Positions 24,261 through 32,663 of a DNA stretch of 58,068 nt are shown here, piece by piece. The translations under genes were made by a program, and so were the position numbers. Each line of letters opens with the position of its first letter. The stretch's first letter is position 1. This stretch comes from Candidatus Methanocrinis natronophilus (lineage in GTDB: Archaea; Halobacteriota; Methanosarcinia; Methanotrichales; Methanotrichaceae): the NCBI GenBank assembly GCA_029167045.1, contig JARFPK010000011.1:1-58068 (forward strand). Reading direction: 5' to 3'. The notes below the pieces were generated by a model, which saw only the letters and a list, made by a program, of their open reading frames with translations, did not search any database and was not told the DNA's origin.

Positions 24261-25517
24261 TCAACTTGCCGGCGGGTAGACGAAGGCGCCGCTCCCGGCG
24301 AGGTCGGGGTCGACGTCCATGAACTCCATGAGAAACTCCCGGTGGATCGCCTCGGGGTCGAGGTCGGCGAAGAGCTCAGGGTAGAGCCACTTGGCGACGA
24401 CGACCGCCCCGATCGTCATCTGGGGTCCGAGGGAGAAGTCGCCGGAGATGACGTAGACCCGGCCGTCCCTGACGGCGTCGACGAGATCAAACCCTGGAGC
24501 CTTCATTATCCCGTCTCTATAGGCTTTCAGGAGGGTGTGGTCATCGGCTCCGTAGCCCCCGCTGTAGGAGAGGCCGATGATGACTTCGGGGTTAGCCTCC
24601 ATCACCCACTCCGCCTCGACGTCCCCGTGATATTCGATCTTCCCCTTCGCTATGTTGACTCCCCCGGCGACGTCGCATAAATCGGTGTATCCGGTATCGC
24701 TGGCGTAAGCCCACCGGGTGGAGGCCTCCCTCTCGGTCCTCTCCCGCTCCAGGAAGGCCTTAGCCCTCTCCTCTTCGGGGATACCTGCGACCCTCTCCAC
24801 CACCTGCCCCATATAAGTGTCGTACCACTCTTCGTAAGCCTTGGCCGCCTCTCGATCGCCGATGAGGATTCCGAGAAGGGTCATCTCCTCCAAGAGATCA
24901 TCGGACCTGGAGAGGTCGAAGCGGAGGAGGGCGACCTCGGAAGGGAGCTTATCCTCCAGCTGGTCCATAGCACCCGTCTGGGTGAAGGCGATGACGAGGT
25001 CAGGGGAGAGCTCCAGGATCGCCTCCAGGTCTGGCTCTCGATGAGATCCGACCGACGGCCTGTCCATCAGATCCAAAAAGAGCCCCTCCCGCTCCAGGAC
25101 GGTGCTCCCGACCCCCACGATGGCCTCCTCGCCGCCGAGGACGACGACGGCGGTGGCGTGGCGCATATGGAGGGGGACTATCCTCGAGACCGGGGTCTTA
25201 ATCGTCACTATCCTACCCGCCCCGTCGATGAGGGCGATCTCTGCAGGACCGCCCCGGATGATCTCCCTCACTCGATCGAGGTCGTCCCCGTCGATCTCGC
25301 CGTCGCCGTCTGCGTCGGCGAGGTAAGTCTTCGCCAAGGAGCCCTCGATCATCCCCTCCAGGGCGGCGATGTCCAGCTCGTCGATGACGCCGTCCATGTT
25401 GGCGTTGCCGAAGATCTGAAGGGTGTATCCCGCCGCCGGCGACGCCGCCAGGATTAATATGATCGATGATGAGATCAACGATGAAATCATAAATCCCGAT
25501 CTTCTATTCATATTCAT
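24261..25517 (-). CDS. Solute-binding protein of a metal-chelate-type ABC transporter, with dockerin domain
   Basis: About 418 aa. A signal segment is followed by a type I dockerin with two EF-hand-like loops (NANMDGVIDELDI and ADADGDGEIDGDD, about residues 30-75). Then comes a BtuF/FepB-like binding domain: RIVPLHMRHATAVVVLGG, DLEAILELSPDLVIAF, WVMEANPEVIIGLSY. The likely substrates are corrinoid or an iron chelate. No permease or ATPase gene is adjacent. ATG 25517 follows GGAGG by 3 nt; the longer frame to 25595 lacks an SD. A dockerin on a binding protein suggests cohesin-mediated tethering at the surface, as inference. Confidence 0.88.
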   Translation of the reverse strand: MNMNRRSGFMISSLISSSIILILAASPAAGYTLQIFGNANMDGVIDELDIAALEGMIEGSLAKTYLADADGDGEIDGDDLDRVREIIRGGPAEIALIDGAGRIVTIKTPVSRIVPLHMRHATAVVVLGGEEAIVGVGSTVLEREGLFLDLMDRPSVGSHREPDLEAILELSPDLVIAFTQTGAMDQLEDKLPSEVALLRFDLSRSDDLLEEMTLLGILIGDREAAKAYEEWYDTYMGQVVERVAGIPEEERAKAFLERERTEREASTRWAYASDTGYTDLCDVAGGVNIAKGKIEYHGDVEAEWVMEANPEVIIGLSYSGGYGADDHTLLKAYRDGIMKAPGFDLVDAVRDGRVYVISGDFSLGPQMTIGAVVVAKWLYPELFADLDPEAIHREFLMEFMDVDPDLAGSGAFVYPPAS

Positions 25518-25530
25518 GAACCTCCGATAT

Positions 25531-25551
25531 GGCGGCGGTCCCTCCGCCGCC
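25531..25551 (-). promoter_or_regulatory. Leader hairpin upstream of the solute-binding protein gene
   Basis: GGCGGCGG and CCGCCGCC form an 8-bp G+C-rich stem with a 5-nt loop, ending a few bases before the SD of the gene starting at 25517. A TATA-like GTTATAAC lies further upstream near 25577-25584. The hairpin may affect translation; no known riboswitch pattern is visible. Confidence 0.4.
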
Positions 25552-25723
25552 AGAGGATAGGAGATCTCCGGGTGGTTATAACAATTTCTATTCAAGTGTT
25601 ACAAAGGGTCTTGAAGCCGGCGAATTGGAAGATCCTGCAGATAGGAGGGGAGAAGAGATCTCTCTGGAGGCTGGGTCTTAAACCCTCAAAAAAGATATTA
25701 ACGGGCAGGGCGAGTTTCAGTTC

Positions 25724-26854
25724 ATGAGCTTCGCCTTCCAGATCGGGAGGATCGCCGGGATCCCCATAAGGCTCCACTTCACCTTCCTCGCGATCATACC
25801 CATAGTGGCTTACTTATTTTCGACCTTCACCGCCACCACCAGCCTCGACCTCTTCGGACAGGTCTACGAGCTCTCCTACGGGTTCAAAGACGTAGAGCCC
25901 GCCGAGGCGAGATGGGCCTACTCCTTCGCCTTCGCCATCCTCCTCTTCCTCTGCGTCGCCCTCCACGAGCTGGGCCACTCCTTCGTGGCGATGAGGTACG
26001 GTATAACGATCCGGTCCATCACCCTCTACTTCTTCGGGGGCGTGGCCTCCATGGAGGATATCCCAAGAGACCCGGGGATGGAGGCGAGGATGGCGGTGGC
26101 GGGGCCCGCCGTCAGCGGGATCATCGGAGCGGGGGCGATCCTCTTTAGCTTCCAGTCAGCCCTCTTCCTGGGGGGGATTCATCCTCTCACCACCCTCCTA
26201 TGGACCCTGGGGGTGATCAACGTCATACTGATGATCTTCAACCTCCTTCCAGCCTTCCCCATGGACGGTGGTAGGGTTCTTCGAGCCTGGTTTGCGTCCA
26301 GGATGTCCTACGTCGAGGCTACTAGGCGAGCCGCAAATATAGGCAAGATCTTCGCCATCATCATGGGTCTATTGGGGCTCTTTGGCGGCGGCATTTTTTT
26401 GATATTCATCGCCTTCTTCGTCTACATAGCCGCCACCGAGGAGGATAGGTCTACCTCCATCATCGTCCCCCTGGAGGGGGTGAAGGTTAAGGACATTATG
26501 TCCAGGGAGCTGAAGACCGTCACCCCTGAGATGCCCCTCCCGGATATCATCAGCCTGATGTTTCGGGAGAAGCACCGGGGATACCCTGTGATGGTCGACG
26601 GGAGGCTTGGGGGGATCGTGACGATATCGAACGTCCAGAAGGTCCCCGAAGAGAAGAGGGGGACGACCGTCGTCGGCGATATCATGGTCAAGGAGATATA
26701 CGTCATCGGGCCGGAGGATGAAGCCGCCGGAGCTATGAACAAGATGATGGAGCGGCAGATCCGGAGGCTTCCGGTGATGGAAGACGGGAGGCTCGTCGGG
26801 ATAGTCTCCCGCTCTGACCTGGTCAGAGCCATAGAGATCTGCTCTGGACGGTGA
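25724..26854 (+). CDS. Site-2 protease family metalloprotease with tandem CBS domains
   Basis: 376 aa. Multi-pass membrane M50 peptidase: zinc motif HELGH (His81, Glu82, His85) in a membrane helix and the third ligand in NLLPAFPMDGG (Asp181). After the last helix near residue 235 come two CBS domains (VKVKDIMSRELKTVTPEM..., VVGDIMVKEIYVIGPED...), which usually sense adenosine nucleotides. This is the common archaeal S2P-CBS architecture, cutting membrane-bound substrates under nucleotide control. A TATA-like GATATTAAC at about 25693-25701 is suited to ATG 25724. Confidence 0.93.
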   Translation: MSFAFQIGRIAGIPIRLHFTFLAIIPIVAYLFSTFTATTSLDLFGQVYELSYGFKDVEPAEARWAYSFAFAILLFLCVALHELGHSFVAMRYGITIRSITLYFFGGVASMEDIPRDPGMEARMAVAGPAVSGIIGAGAILFSFQSALFLGGIHPLTTLLWTLGVINVILMIFNLLPAFPMDGGRVLRAWFASRMSYVEATRRAANIGKIFAIIMGLLGLFGGGIFLIFIAFFVYIAATEEDRSTSIIVPLEGVKVKDIMSRELKTVTPEMPLPDIISLMFREKHRGYPVMVDGRLGGIVTISNVQKVPEEKRGTTVVGDIMVKEIYVIGPEDEAAGAMNKMMERQIRRLPVMEDGRLVGIVSRSDLVRAIEICSGR

Positions 26855-26908
26855 TCTCAACGGGGCTTCCTCGATATCGGATCGACCGCAGGAAAAAGGG
26901 TTTTCTAG

Positions 26909-28195
26909 GTGGTCGTCCCTGGGATGGCCAGCGGAGAGGTAATCGATTTGGATAATATAGGATCGGGCGGCTCGGAATCGGCGACCGCGATGGGGGCGGA
27001 ACCTCCCCCCTCTGAGATGGAGGGGAAGAAGGGCGAGATAGTGATCGTGGGGACCGCCCACGTATCGGAGAAGAGCGTCCAGGACGTGATAAGGGCGATA
27101 GAGGACCTCCGCCCCGACGTCGTAGCCGTGGAGCTCTGCCAGGGGAGGTACCGCGCCCTGACGGGGCAGGAGGAGACGGGAGATATCCAGATAAAGGAGA
27201 TATTGAAGGACGGCAAGCTCTACCTCCTCCTGGTCCAGTGGTTCCTCTCCTACGTCCAGAAGAAGATCGGCTCAGATCTCGGGGTGAAGCCCGGCTCTGA
27301 GATGATAGCGGCCATAGAGGCTGCGGAGAGGATGGGTGCCAGGGTCGCCCTCGTCGACAGAGATATCGGCGTCACCATCCAGAGGTTCTGGTCGGCGATG
27401 AACTTCCTGGAGAAGGCGAAGCTGGTGGCTTCCCTCATCCCCGCCGCCTTCGGGAAGGGGGAGAAGATCGAGATCGATAAGGTCACCGAGGAGGATGTGG
27501 TCTCCGCCATCATAGAGGAGTTCCGGGAGGTCTCCCCCAGGGCAGCCCAGGTCCTCATCGACGAGCGGGACGCCTACATCGCCCGAAACCTGATCCGGCT
27601 CGGAGGGGAGAAGAGGGTGGTGGCCGTCGTCGGCGCAGGCCACCGGGAGGGGATAACCAGATATCTCGCCAGCCCAGAGAATATCCCCCCCTTCGAAGAT
27701 ATGGCCCGACCGACCAGGAAGCGGTTCTCTCTGCCAAAGCTCTTTGGGGCCGGTCTGACTTTGCTCGTCCTCATCACCATAGCCGCCGTCCTGTTATCCG
27801 CCAACAGCACCGCGAACCTCTTCTCTGCCTTCAAGATCTGGTTTCTGGTGAACGGGACCCTCAGCGCCGCAGGGGTGATCCTGGCCCGGGGCCATCCCAT
27901 CTCTGCCCTGACCGCCTTCATGATAGCCTGGATGACGAGCCTAAACCCCCTAATGGCCGCAGGCTGGTTTGCCGGGATCGTGGAGGCCTGGAAGAGGAAA
28001 CCGAAGATGGTCGATACCAAGAAGCTCGCCGAGGCGGAGACCTTCAAAGATATGATGGCGATACCCCTCTTTCGGGTGATCCTGGTGGCAGCCATGGCGA
28101 ACATAGGGAGCGTGGCGGGAACGGTGATCGGGGCATATCTGATCCTCCAGATGTCGGGGCTCAGCCCCCAGGACCTCGTCGGCGGGCTCTTCTGA
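26909..28195 (+). CDS. TraB/PrgY (TIKI superfamily) membrane protein
   Basis: 428 aa. Residues about 40-260 form the TraB domain: VIVGTAHVSEKSV near the start, VAVELCQGRYRAL, RVALVDRDIGVTIQR, and VVAVVGAGHREGI, with the conserved His, Glu and Asp/Arg residues of the putative metalloprotease fold. Four hydrophobic helices follow (from about 275). In Enterococcus TraB lowers pheromone release; archaeal homologues are uncharacterised. GTG 26909 or ATG 26924 could be the start. A G/C hairpin near 28269-28288 could terminate the transcript. Confidence 0.88.
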   Translation: MVVPGMASGEVIDLDNIGSGGSESATAMGAEPPPSEMEGKKGEIVIVGTAHVSEKSVQDVIRAIEDLRPDVVAVELCQGRYRALTGQEETGDIQIKEILKDGKLYLLLVQWFLSYVQKKIGSDLGVKPGSEMIAAIEAAERMGARVALVDRDIGVTIQRFWSAMNFLEKAKLVASLIPAAFGKGEKIEIDKVTEEDVVSAIIEEFREVSPRAAQVLIDERDAYIARNLIRLGGEKRVVAVVGAGHREGITRYLASPENIPPFEDMARPTRKRFSLPKLFGAGLTLLVLITIAAVLLSANSTANLFSAFKIWFLVNGTLSAAGVILARGHPISALTAFMIAWMTSLNPLMAAGWFAGIVEAWKRKPKMVDTKKLAEAETFKDMMAIPLFRVILVAAMANIGSVAGTVIGAYLILQMSGLSPQDLVGGLF

Positions 28196-28719
28196 AGGCG
28201 GTGGGGATATCGCCGGACCATGATATGGATGGCGGTGCTGGACCGGCGCCTTGCCCCCCGGCAGCGGTGGGGGCCTTCAGCACCCCCCGTTTGGGCTGCT
28301 TGAACTACATTTTGAAACAATTTTTATCACGATTTATGCTACAATTTACTTTCAAGTTTTCGGGAAGCCTTTGAAAAGGACGTTTTCCGGGATGGATAGC
28401 TCGTCTCCCCCGTAAACTACTTCTCTACCCTATTACATCTCAACCGGTGTGGATGGTATGGGCATAAATATCTCCTTGAGGGAGTTGGGATCGGCTTTAT
28501 ATGGCGCCTTTCGGCGGAAGGGAGGCTTAGGGGTTCTATGGGGACCCTCGCCAGGATATCAGCCGATGACCCCCGAGCGGTGCTCGTCTTTATCTCCCCC
28601 GGATTACCATACATGGGTATCGATCCCCCTTATTATCGATCTTCTATCCCTGGGAGGTCGGGGGGGAGAGATGAGGTCGATGTCGATTTCCATTAGCATA
28701 ATAGAAGGCTGGTAGAGGA
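28196..28719. other. Intergenic region upstream of the nuoE-like operon
   Basis: No convincing gene. The first part has a G/C hairpin near 28269-28288 (GGGGG...CCCCC). An A+T-rich block at about 28310-28380 stands out from the surrounding G+C-rich sequence. A TATA-like CTTTATATGG lies at about 28494-28503. The small open frame at 28449-28715 has no recognisable content and codon use unlike its neighbours. Confidence 0.5.
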
Positions 28720-29181
28720 ATGGATCCGTTATATCAGGAGAAGGTGGATGAGATAATTGGGAGATATCAGGGTCAAGAAGGCTTCTTGATCCAGCTACTT
28801 TTAGACCTCCAGGGCGAGCTACACTGGATACCCAGGGAGGTTATCAGCCACCTGAGCGAGAGGCTCGGGGTCCCCAAGAGTCAGATCTACAGGATAGCCA
28901 GTTTTTACAAGGCCGTCAACCTCACCCCCGTGGGGAGGCATATGATACAGGTCTGCATGGGGACCGCCTGTCAGGTCAGGGGGGCTCAGAAGGTCCTGGA
29001 CTATGCAGCCTCGAAGCTGGATATAGGGCCGGAGGAGACGACCCCGGACCTGGCTTTCAGCCTGAGGAAGGTGAACTGCCTGGGCTGCTGCTCCATGGGC
29101 CCGGTGATGACCGTGGACGGTGAGTACCACGGAGGCGTCACCCTGGAAGGGACGGAGAAGGTGCTGAAGGATCTTCGTTGA
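28720..29181 (+). CDS. NuoE/HydC-like [2Fe-2S] thioredoxin-fold subunit
   Basis: 153 aa. Four Cys in the NuoE pattern C-x4-C (Cys79, Cys84) and C-x3-C (Cys120, Cys124) bind one [2Fe-2S] cluster. The helical N-terminus (LIQLLLDLQGELHWIPREVI) is typical of the 24-kDa complex I subunit and of HydC of bifurcating hydrogenases. It passes electrons to or from the FMN subunit encoded next. First gene of a three-gene operon; the following ATG lies 9 nt after the stop, preceded by a GGAAGG SD. Confidence 0.93.
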   Translation: MDPLYQEKVDEIIGRYQGQEGFLIQLLLDLQGELHWIPREVISHLSERLGVPKSQIYRIASFYKAVNLTPVGRHMIQVCMGTACQVRGAQKVLDYAASKLDIGPEETTPDLAFSLRKVNCLGCCSMGPVMTVDGEYHGGVTLEGTEKVLKDLR

Positions 29182-29190
29182 GGCGGAAGG

Positions 29191-31104
29191 ATGTCCAGGT
29201 TTGCCTCGGTTGGAGACCTCGAACTCTTGAGGAAGACGTTGAGGTCTCGCAGAGATGCCAAAAGGTCAAGAGAGCCATGGATAGCGGTCTGCGCCGGGAC
29301 GGGGTGCCTAGCCCTGGGGGCGAAGAAGGTGATCGACGCCTTCAGGGGGGAGCTACGGAGGAGGGACCTCGGGACAGAGGTCGTCCTCAAGGAGACGGGA
29401 TGCCCCGGATTCTGCGAAAAGGGGCCGATCGTCGTGGTGTATCCTGAGGGGGTCCACTACATAAAGGTCGATCCTGCCGACGTCCCTGAGATCGTGGAGG
29501 AGACTATAGTAAAGGGGAGGCTGATAGATCGTCTGCTGTATGTGGACCCGGTTACAGGGTCGAGGGACGTCCACGAGGAGGAGATCCCCTTCTACAAGCA
29601 CCAGACGAGGGTTTTAATAAATAAAAACATTAAAATAGATCCTAAGAATATAGACGATTACATATCTGAAGGAGGGTACAGCGCCCTCTCCAGGGCCCTC
29701 TCCAGCATGACCCCCCAGGAAGTCGTCGATGAGGTTAAGAGCTCCGGCCTTCGGGGCCGGGGGGGGGGAGGCTTTCCCACCGGCCTGAAGTGGGAGTCGG
29801 CGAGGAAGGCGGAAGGAAGCGCCAAATACGTGATAGTCAACTGCGACGAGGGGGATCCGGGAGCTTTTATGGACAGGGCGCTGATGGAAGGCAATCCCCA
29901 CAGCGTCCTCGAGGGTTTAATCATCGGGGCTTACGCCATCGGATCGGTGGAGGGGTTCATCTATGTCCGGGCGGAATACCCTCTGGCGGTGGAGAACGCC
30001 CGGATCTCCATATCTCAGGCGAGGGAGTACGGCCTTCTGGGAGAGGATATACTGGGGTCGGGGTTCAACTTCGACGTCAGGCTCCATAGAGGGGCAGGAG
30101 CCTTCGTATCAGGAGAGTCGACCGCCCTGATGAACGCCATCGAGGGGAAGGTGGGCGAGCCGAAGCCAAAATACGTCCATACCTCCGAGAGGGGGTTATG
30201 GAGCCGCCCAAGCCTCCTGAACAACGTCGAGACCTGGGCGAACATACCCCTGATAATCAACATGGGGGCAGACTGGTTCAGCTCCATCGGTACGGAGCGG
30301 AGCAAGGGAACCAAGATCTTCTCTCTGGTGGGGAAGGTGAACAACACCGGCCTTGTAGAAGTTCCCATGGGGATGACCCTCCGAGAGATAATATTCGATA
30401 TAGGCGGCGGGATACCGGGAGGGAAGAGGGTGAAGGGGGTCCAGACAGGGGGCCCCTCCGGAGGGATAATACCCGAAGGGCATCTGGACACCCCGGTGGA
30501 CTTCGAAGAGCTGTCCAGGCTCGGCTCCATGATGGGGTCGGGGAGCATCATAGTCTTGGATGAGGATACCTGTGCCGTCGACCTAGCCCGGTACTTTGTC
30601 GACTTTCTATGCGATGAATCTTGTGGAAAGTGCGTCCCCTGCCGGGAGGGGCTCCGACAGATGAGGGATATCCTCAGCGATATCGTGGCGGGGCGGGGAA
30701 AGGCCGAGGCCCTCGAGACCCTCATGGAGATCGCCCATCTCATGAAGGCCGCCTCGTTATGTGCTCTGGGTCGGACGGCGGCCAATCCGGTTTTAAGCAC
30801 CATCCGCTACTTCAAGGATGAGTACTTCTCCCATATCGAAGACCAGCGATGTCCTGCCCTGGTATGTGAAGGTCTCATATCCTATTTCATCCGGCCGGAC
30901 CTCTGCATAGCCTGCGGCATCTGCGAGAGGAACTGCCCTGAAGGAGCGATATCTGAACCGGAGGGAGGGAAGGGCGAGGATACCTTCATGGTCATCGATC
31001 AATCGAGATGCTCTCGTTGCGGTATATGCTTTCATGTATGTCCGTCGAAGGTGATGGCTGTGGCCAGGACCTCAGGCAGATCGGCCCCCCAACAGGTCCC
31101 ATGA
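29191..31104 (+). CDS. NuoF/HydB-like FMN- and NAD(P)H-binding subunit
   Basis: 637 aa, far longer than complex I NuoF (about 440). Domains in order: N-terminal thioredoxin-like [2Fe-2S] domain (Cys34, Cys39, Cys71, Cys75); NuoF core with the FMN/NAD site (GLRGRGGGGFPTGLKW, VNCDEGDPGAFMDR, LHRGAGAFVSGESTAL); the SLBB region and [4Fe-4S] site ESCGKCVPCREG; and a C-terminal ferredoxin module with two [4Fe-4S] motifs (CIACGICERNCP and CSRCGICFHVCP). This layout is that of HydB in electron-bifurcating hydrogenases and related flavin-based enzymes. It lacks nothing needed for NAD(P)H oxidation. Confidence 0.95.
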   Translation: MSRFASVGDLELLRKTLRSRRDAKRSREPWIAVCAGTGCLALGAKKVIDAFRGELRRRDLGTEVVLKETGCPGFCEKGPIVVVYPEGVHYIKVDPADVPEIVEETIVKGRLIDRLLYVDPVTGSRDVHEEEIPFYKHQTRVLINKNIKIDPKNIDDYISEGGYSALSRALSSMTPQEVVDEVKSSGLRGRGGGGFPTGLKWESARKAEGSAKYVIVNCDEGDPGAFMDRALMEGNPHSVLEGLIIGAYAIGSVEGFIYVRAEYPLAVENARISISQAREYGLLGEDILGSGFNFDVRLHRGAGAFVSGESTALMNAIEGKVGEPKPKYVHTSERGLWSRPSLLNNVETWANIPLIINMGADWFSSIGTERSKGTKIFSLVGKVNNTGLVEVPMGMTLREIIFDIGGGIPGGKRVKGVQTGGPSGGIIPEGHLDTPVDFEELSRLGSMMGSGSIIVLDEDTCAVDLARYFVDFLCDESCGKCVPCREGLRQMRDILSDIVAGRGKAEALETLMEIAHLMKAASLCALGRTAANPVLSTIRYFKDEYFSHIEDQRCPALVCEGLISYFIRPDLCIACGICERNCPEGAISEPEGGKGEDTFMVIDQSRCSRCGICFHVCPSKVMAVARTSGRSAPQQVP

Positions 31105-31164
31105 GATGGCGGCCATTTTGCCGAGAAAGATGAGGATAGGTATGGGATAGGAGGCGATTCAGGA

Positions 31165-32577
31165 GTGGCGAAGGTGATGTTGAGGATAGATGGTCGGGAT
31201 TTAGAGGCCGATGACGATAAGACCCTTCTGGAGGCTGCTAAGGATGCGGGAATTATTATACCTACCCTCTGTCATCACCCAGCCCTGACCCCCATCGGCG
31301 CCTGCAGGCTCTGTTCTGTGGAGATAGAAAGGAATAGCAGAATAAAAGTGGTCACCTCTTGCAATTACCCTGTAGAAGCGGGTCTTGTCGTCAAAACCTC
31401 TTCTCCTGAGATCTTCAGTCTACGGTCCATGATCCTCGAGCTTCTCCTCGCCAGGTCCCCGGGAGAGGCGAGGATCGCGGCCCTGGCGAAGGAATACGGC
31501 GTCTCAACTCCGAGGTTCAAACTCGCCGATGAGAGCTGCATCCTCTGCGGGCTTTGCACCCGGGTCTGCCAGGAGCTGGTGGGCGTCTCGGCGATGAGCC
31601 CCATCTTGCGGGGCGTCGAGCGGGCCGTCGACGCGGCGTACCGGGACTTTTCAGAGGATTGCATGGCCTGCGGCGCCTGCGCCCTCGTCTGTCCGACGGC
31701 CGCGATCCGAGAGATGGAGCATATCTATCCCCTCACGCCTGAGGAGACAGAAGAGATCGAGAGCCGTCTTTTGAGTGGAGAGATAGACGAAGATATGGGC
31801 GTCTGCGCCGATGTCTTCGGATGCAGGGGCCATGGTGAGGGGCAGGACGGCGGGGCGGTCACCACGATATTGGCCTCGGCGATCGAGATGGGCTCCATAG
31901 ATGCCGCCGTCGTCGTCATGCCGGGGGATGACTATAGGGCGTATGCAGCCATAGTCGATGACCATGACGGCGTCATGGCATCAGCGGGCACCAAATATGT
32001 CCGGGTACCCCTCATCCCGAAGCTTCTCTTGGCCCTCGGGAGCGGCAAGAGGAGGATCGCCGTGGTGGGAACCCCCTGCCAGATCAGATCGGTGAGGAGG
32101 CTTCAGGCGGGAGGGTATCTGGGGGGGACTTTTCCGGATGCAGAGATAGTACTGGTGGGGCTATTCTGTTTTGAGAGCTTCGATCCCGCCAGGCTGAAGA
32201 GGCACATCCGCGACGCATTCTCCATCGATCTCGACGAGGCGGAACGTGTACAGATAGCCAAAGGGAGGTTCTCGATCTTCATAGGCGATGAGGTGCGGTC
32301 CTGCAAGGTCTCGGACCTGGATGGCGATATCAGTGAGGGCTGTCTATTTTGCGCCGATTTCGTCTCCAGGCTCGCCGATATATCCGTCGGATCGGTGGGA
32401 AGTCCCGAGGGATACTCCACGGTGATCGTCAGATCCGATCGGGGCCGGAGGCTTCTGGAGGGGATGGACTGCTCCAGGGAGAGGGTCGATGAGGGAGAGA
32501 TAAGAAAGCTCTCCGCCATCAAGAGGAGAAGGGCTGAGAAGCGGTTCAAAGAGATCATCGATGGGCTGGAAGGATAG
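31165..32577 (+). CDS. NuoG/HydA-type iron-sulfur module fused to an FrhB (F420-binding) domain
   Basis: 470 aa. Residues 1-70 carry a [2Fe-2S] ferredoxin (Cys36, Cys47, Cys50, Cys66). The His-Cys3 cluster of HydA/NuoG is missing. Two [4Fe-4S] motifs follow (CILCGLCTRVCQ and CMACGACALVCP, about 125-180). From about residue 215 an FrhB/FdhB-type domain begins: GEGQDGGAVTTILASAIE, VGTPCQIRSVRRLQ, LVGLFCFESF, and the C-terminal GCLFCADFVSRLADISVGS...GYSTVIVRS. FrhB domains bind FAD and reduce or oxidise coenzyme F420. There is no H-cluster or molybdopterin domain. GTG 31165 lies 10 nt after AGGAGG. With the two upstream genes it forms a predicted NAD(P)H:F420 oxidoreductase. Confidence 0.93.
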   Translation: MAKVMLRIDGRDLEADDDKTLLEAAKDAGIIIPTLCHHPALTPIGACRLCSVEIERNSRIKVVTSCNYPVEAGLVVKTSSPEIFSLRSMILELLLARSPGEARIAALAKEYGVSTPRFKLADESCILCGLCTRVCQELVGVSAMSPILRGVERAVDAAYRDFSEDCMACGACALVCPTAAIREMEHIYPLTPEETEEIESRLLSGEIDEDMGVCADVFGCRGHGEGQDGGAVTTILASAIEMGSIDAAVVVMPGDDYRAYAAIVDDHDGVMASAGTKYVRVPLIPKLLLALGSGKRRIAVVGTPCQIRSVRRLQAGGYLGGTFPDAEIVLVGLFCFESFDPARLKRHIRDAFSIDLDEAERVQIAKGRFSIFIGDEVRSCKVSDLDGDISEGCLFCADFVSRLADISVGSVGSPEGYSTVIVRSDRGRRLLEGMDCSRERVDEGEIRKLSAIKRRRAEKRFKEIIDGLEG

Positions 32578-32663
32578 GAGCTGGATCCATCCCTGAATAT
32601 CGTTGGGCTCCGCCCTTCAGGTCTCAAGGAAGGCCGACGTTCAAGACGAAATCAGGCCGGATT

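Noticed and set aside
28449-28715. Open frame of 88 codons before the nuoE-like gene
   Set aside because: No family features, unusual composition for this genome, and it covers the likely promoter of the operon.
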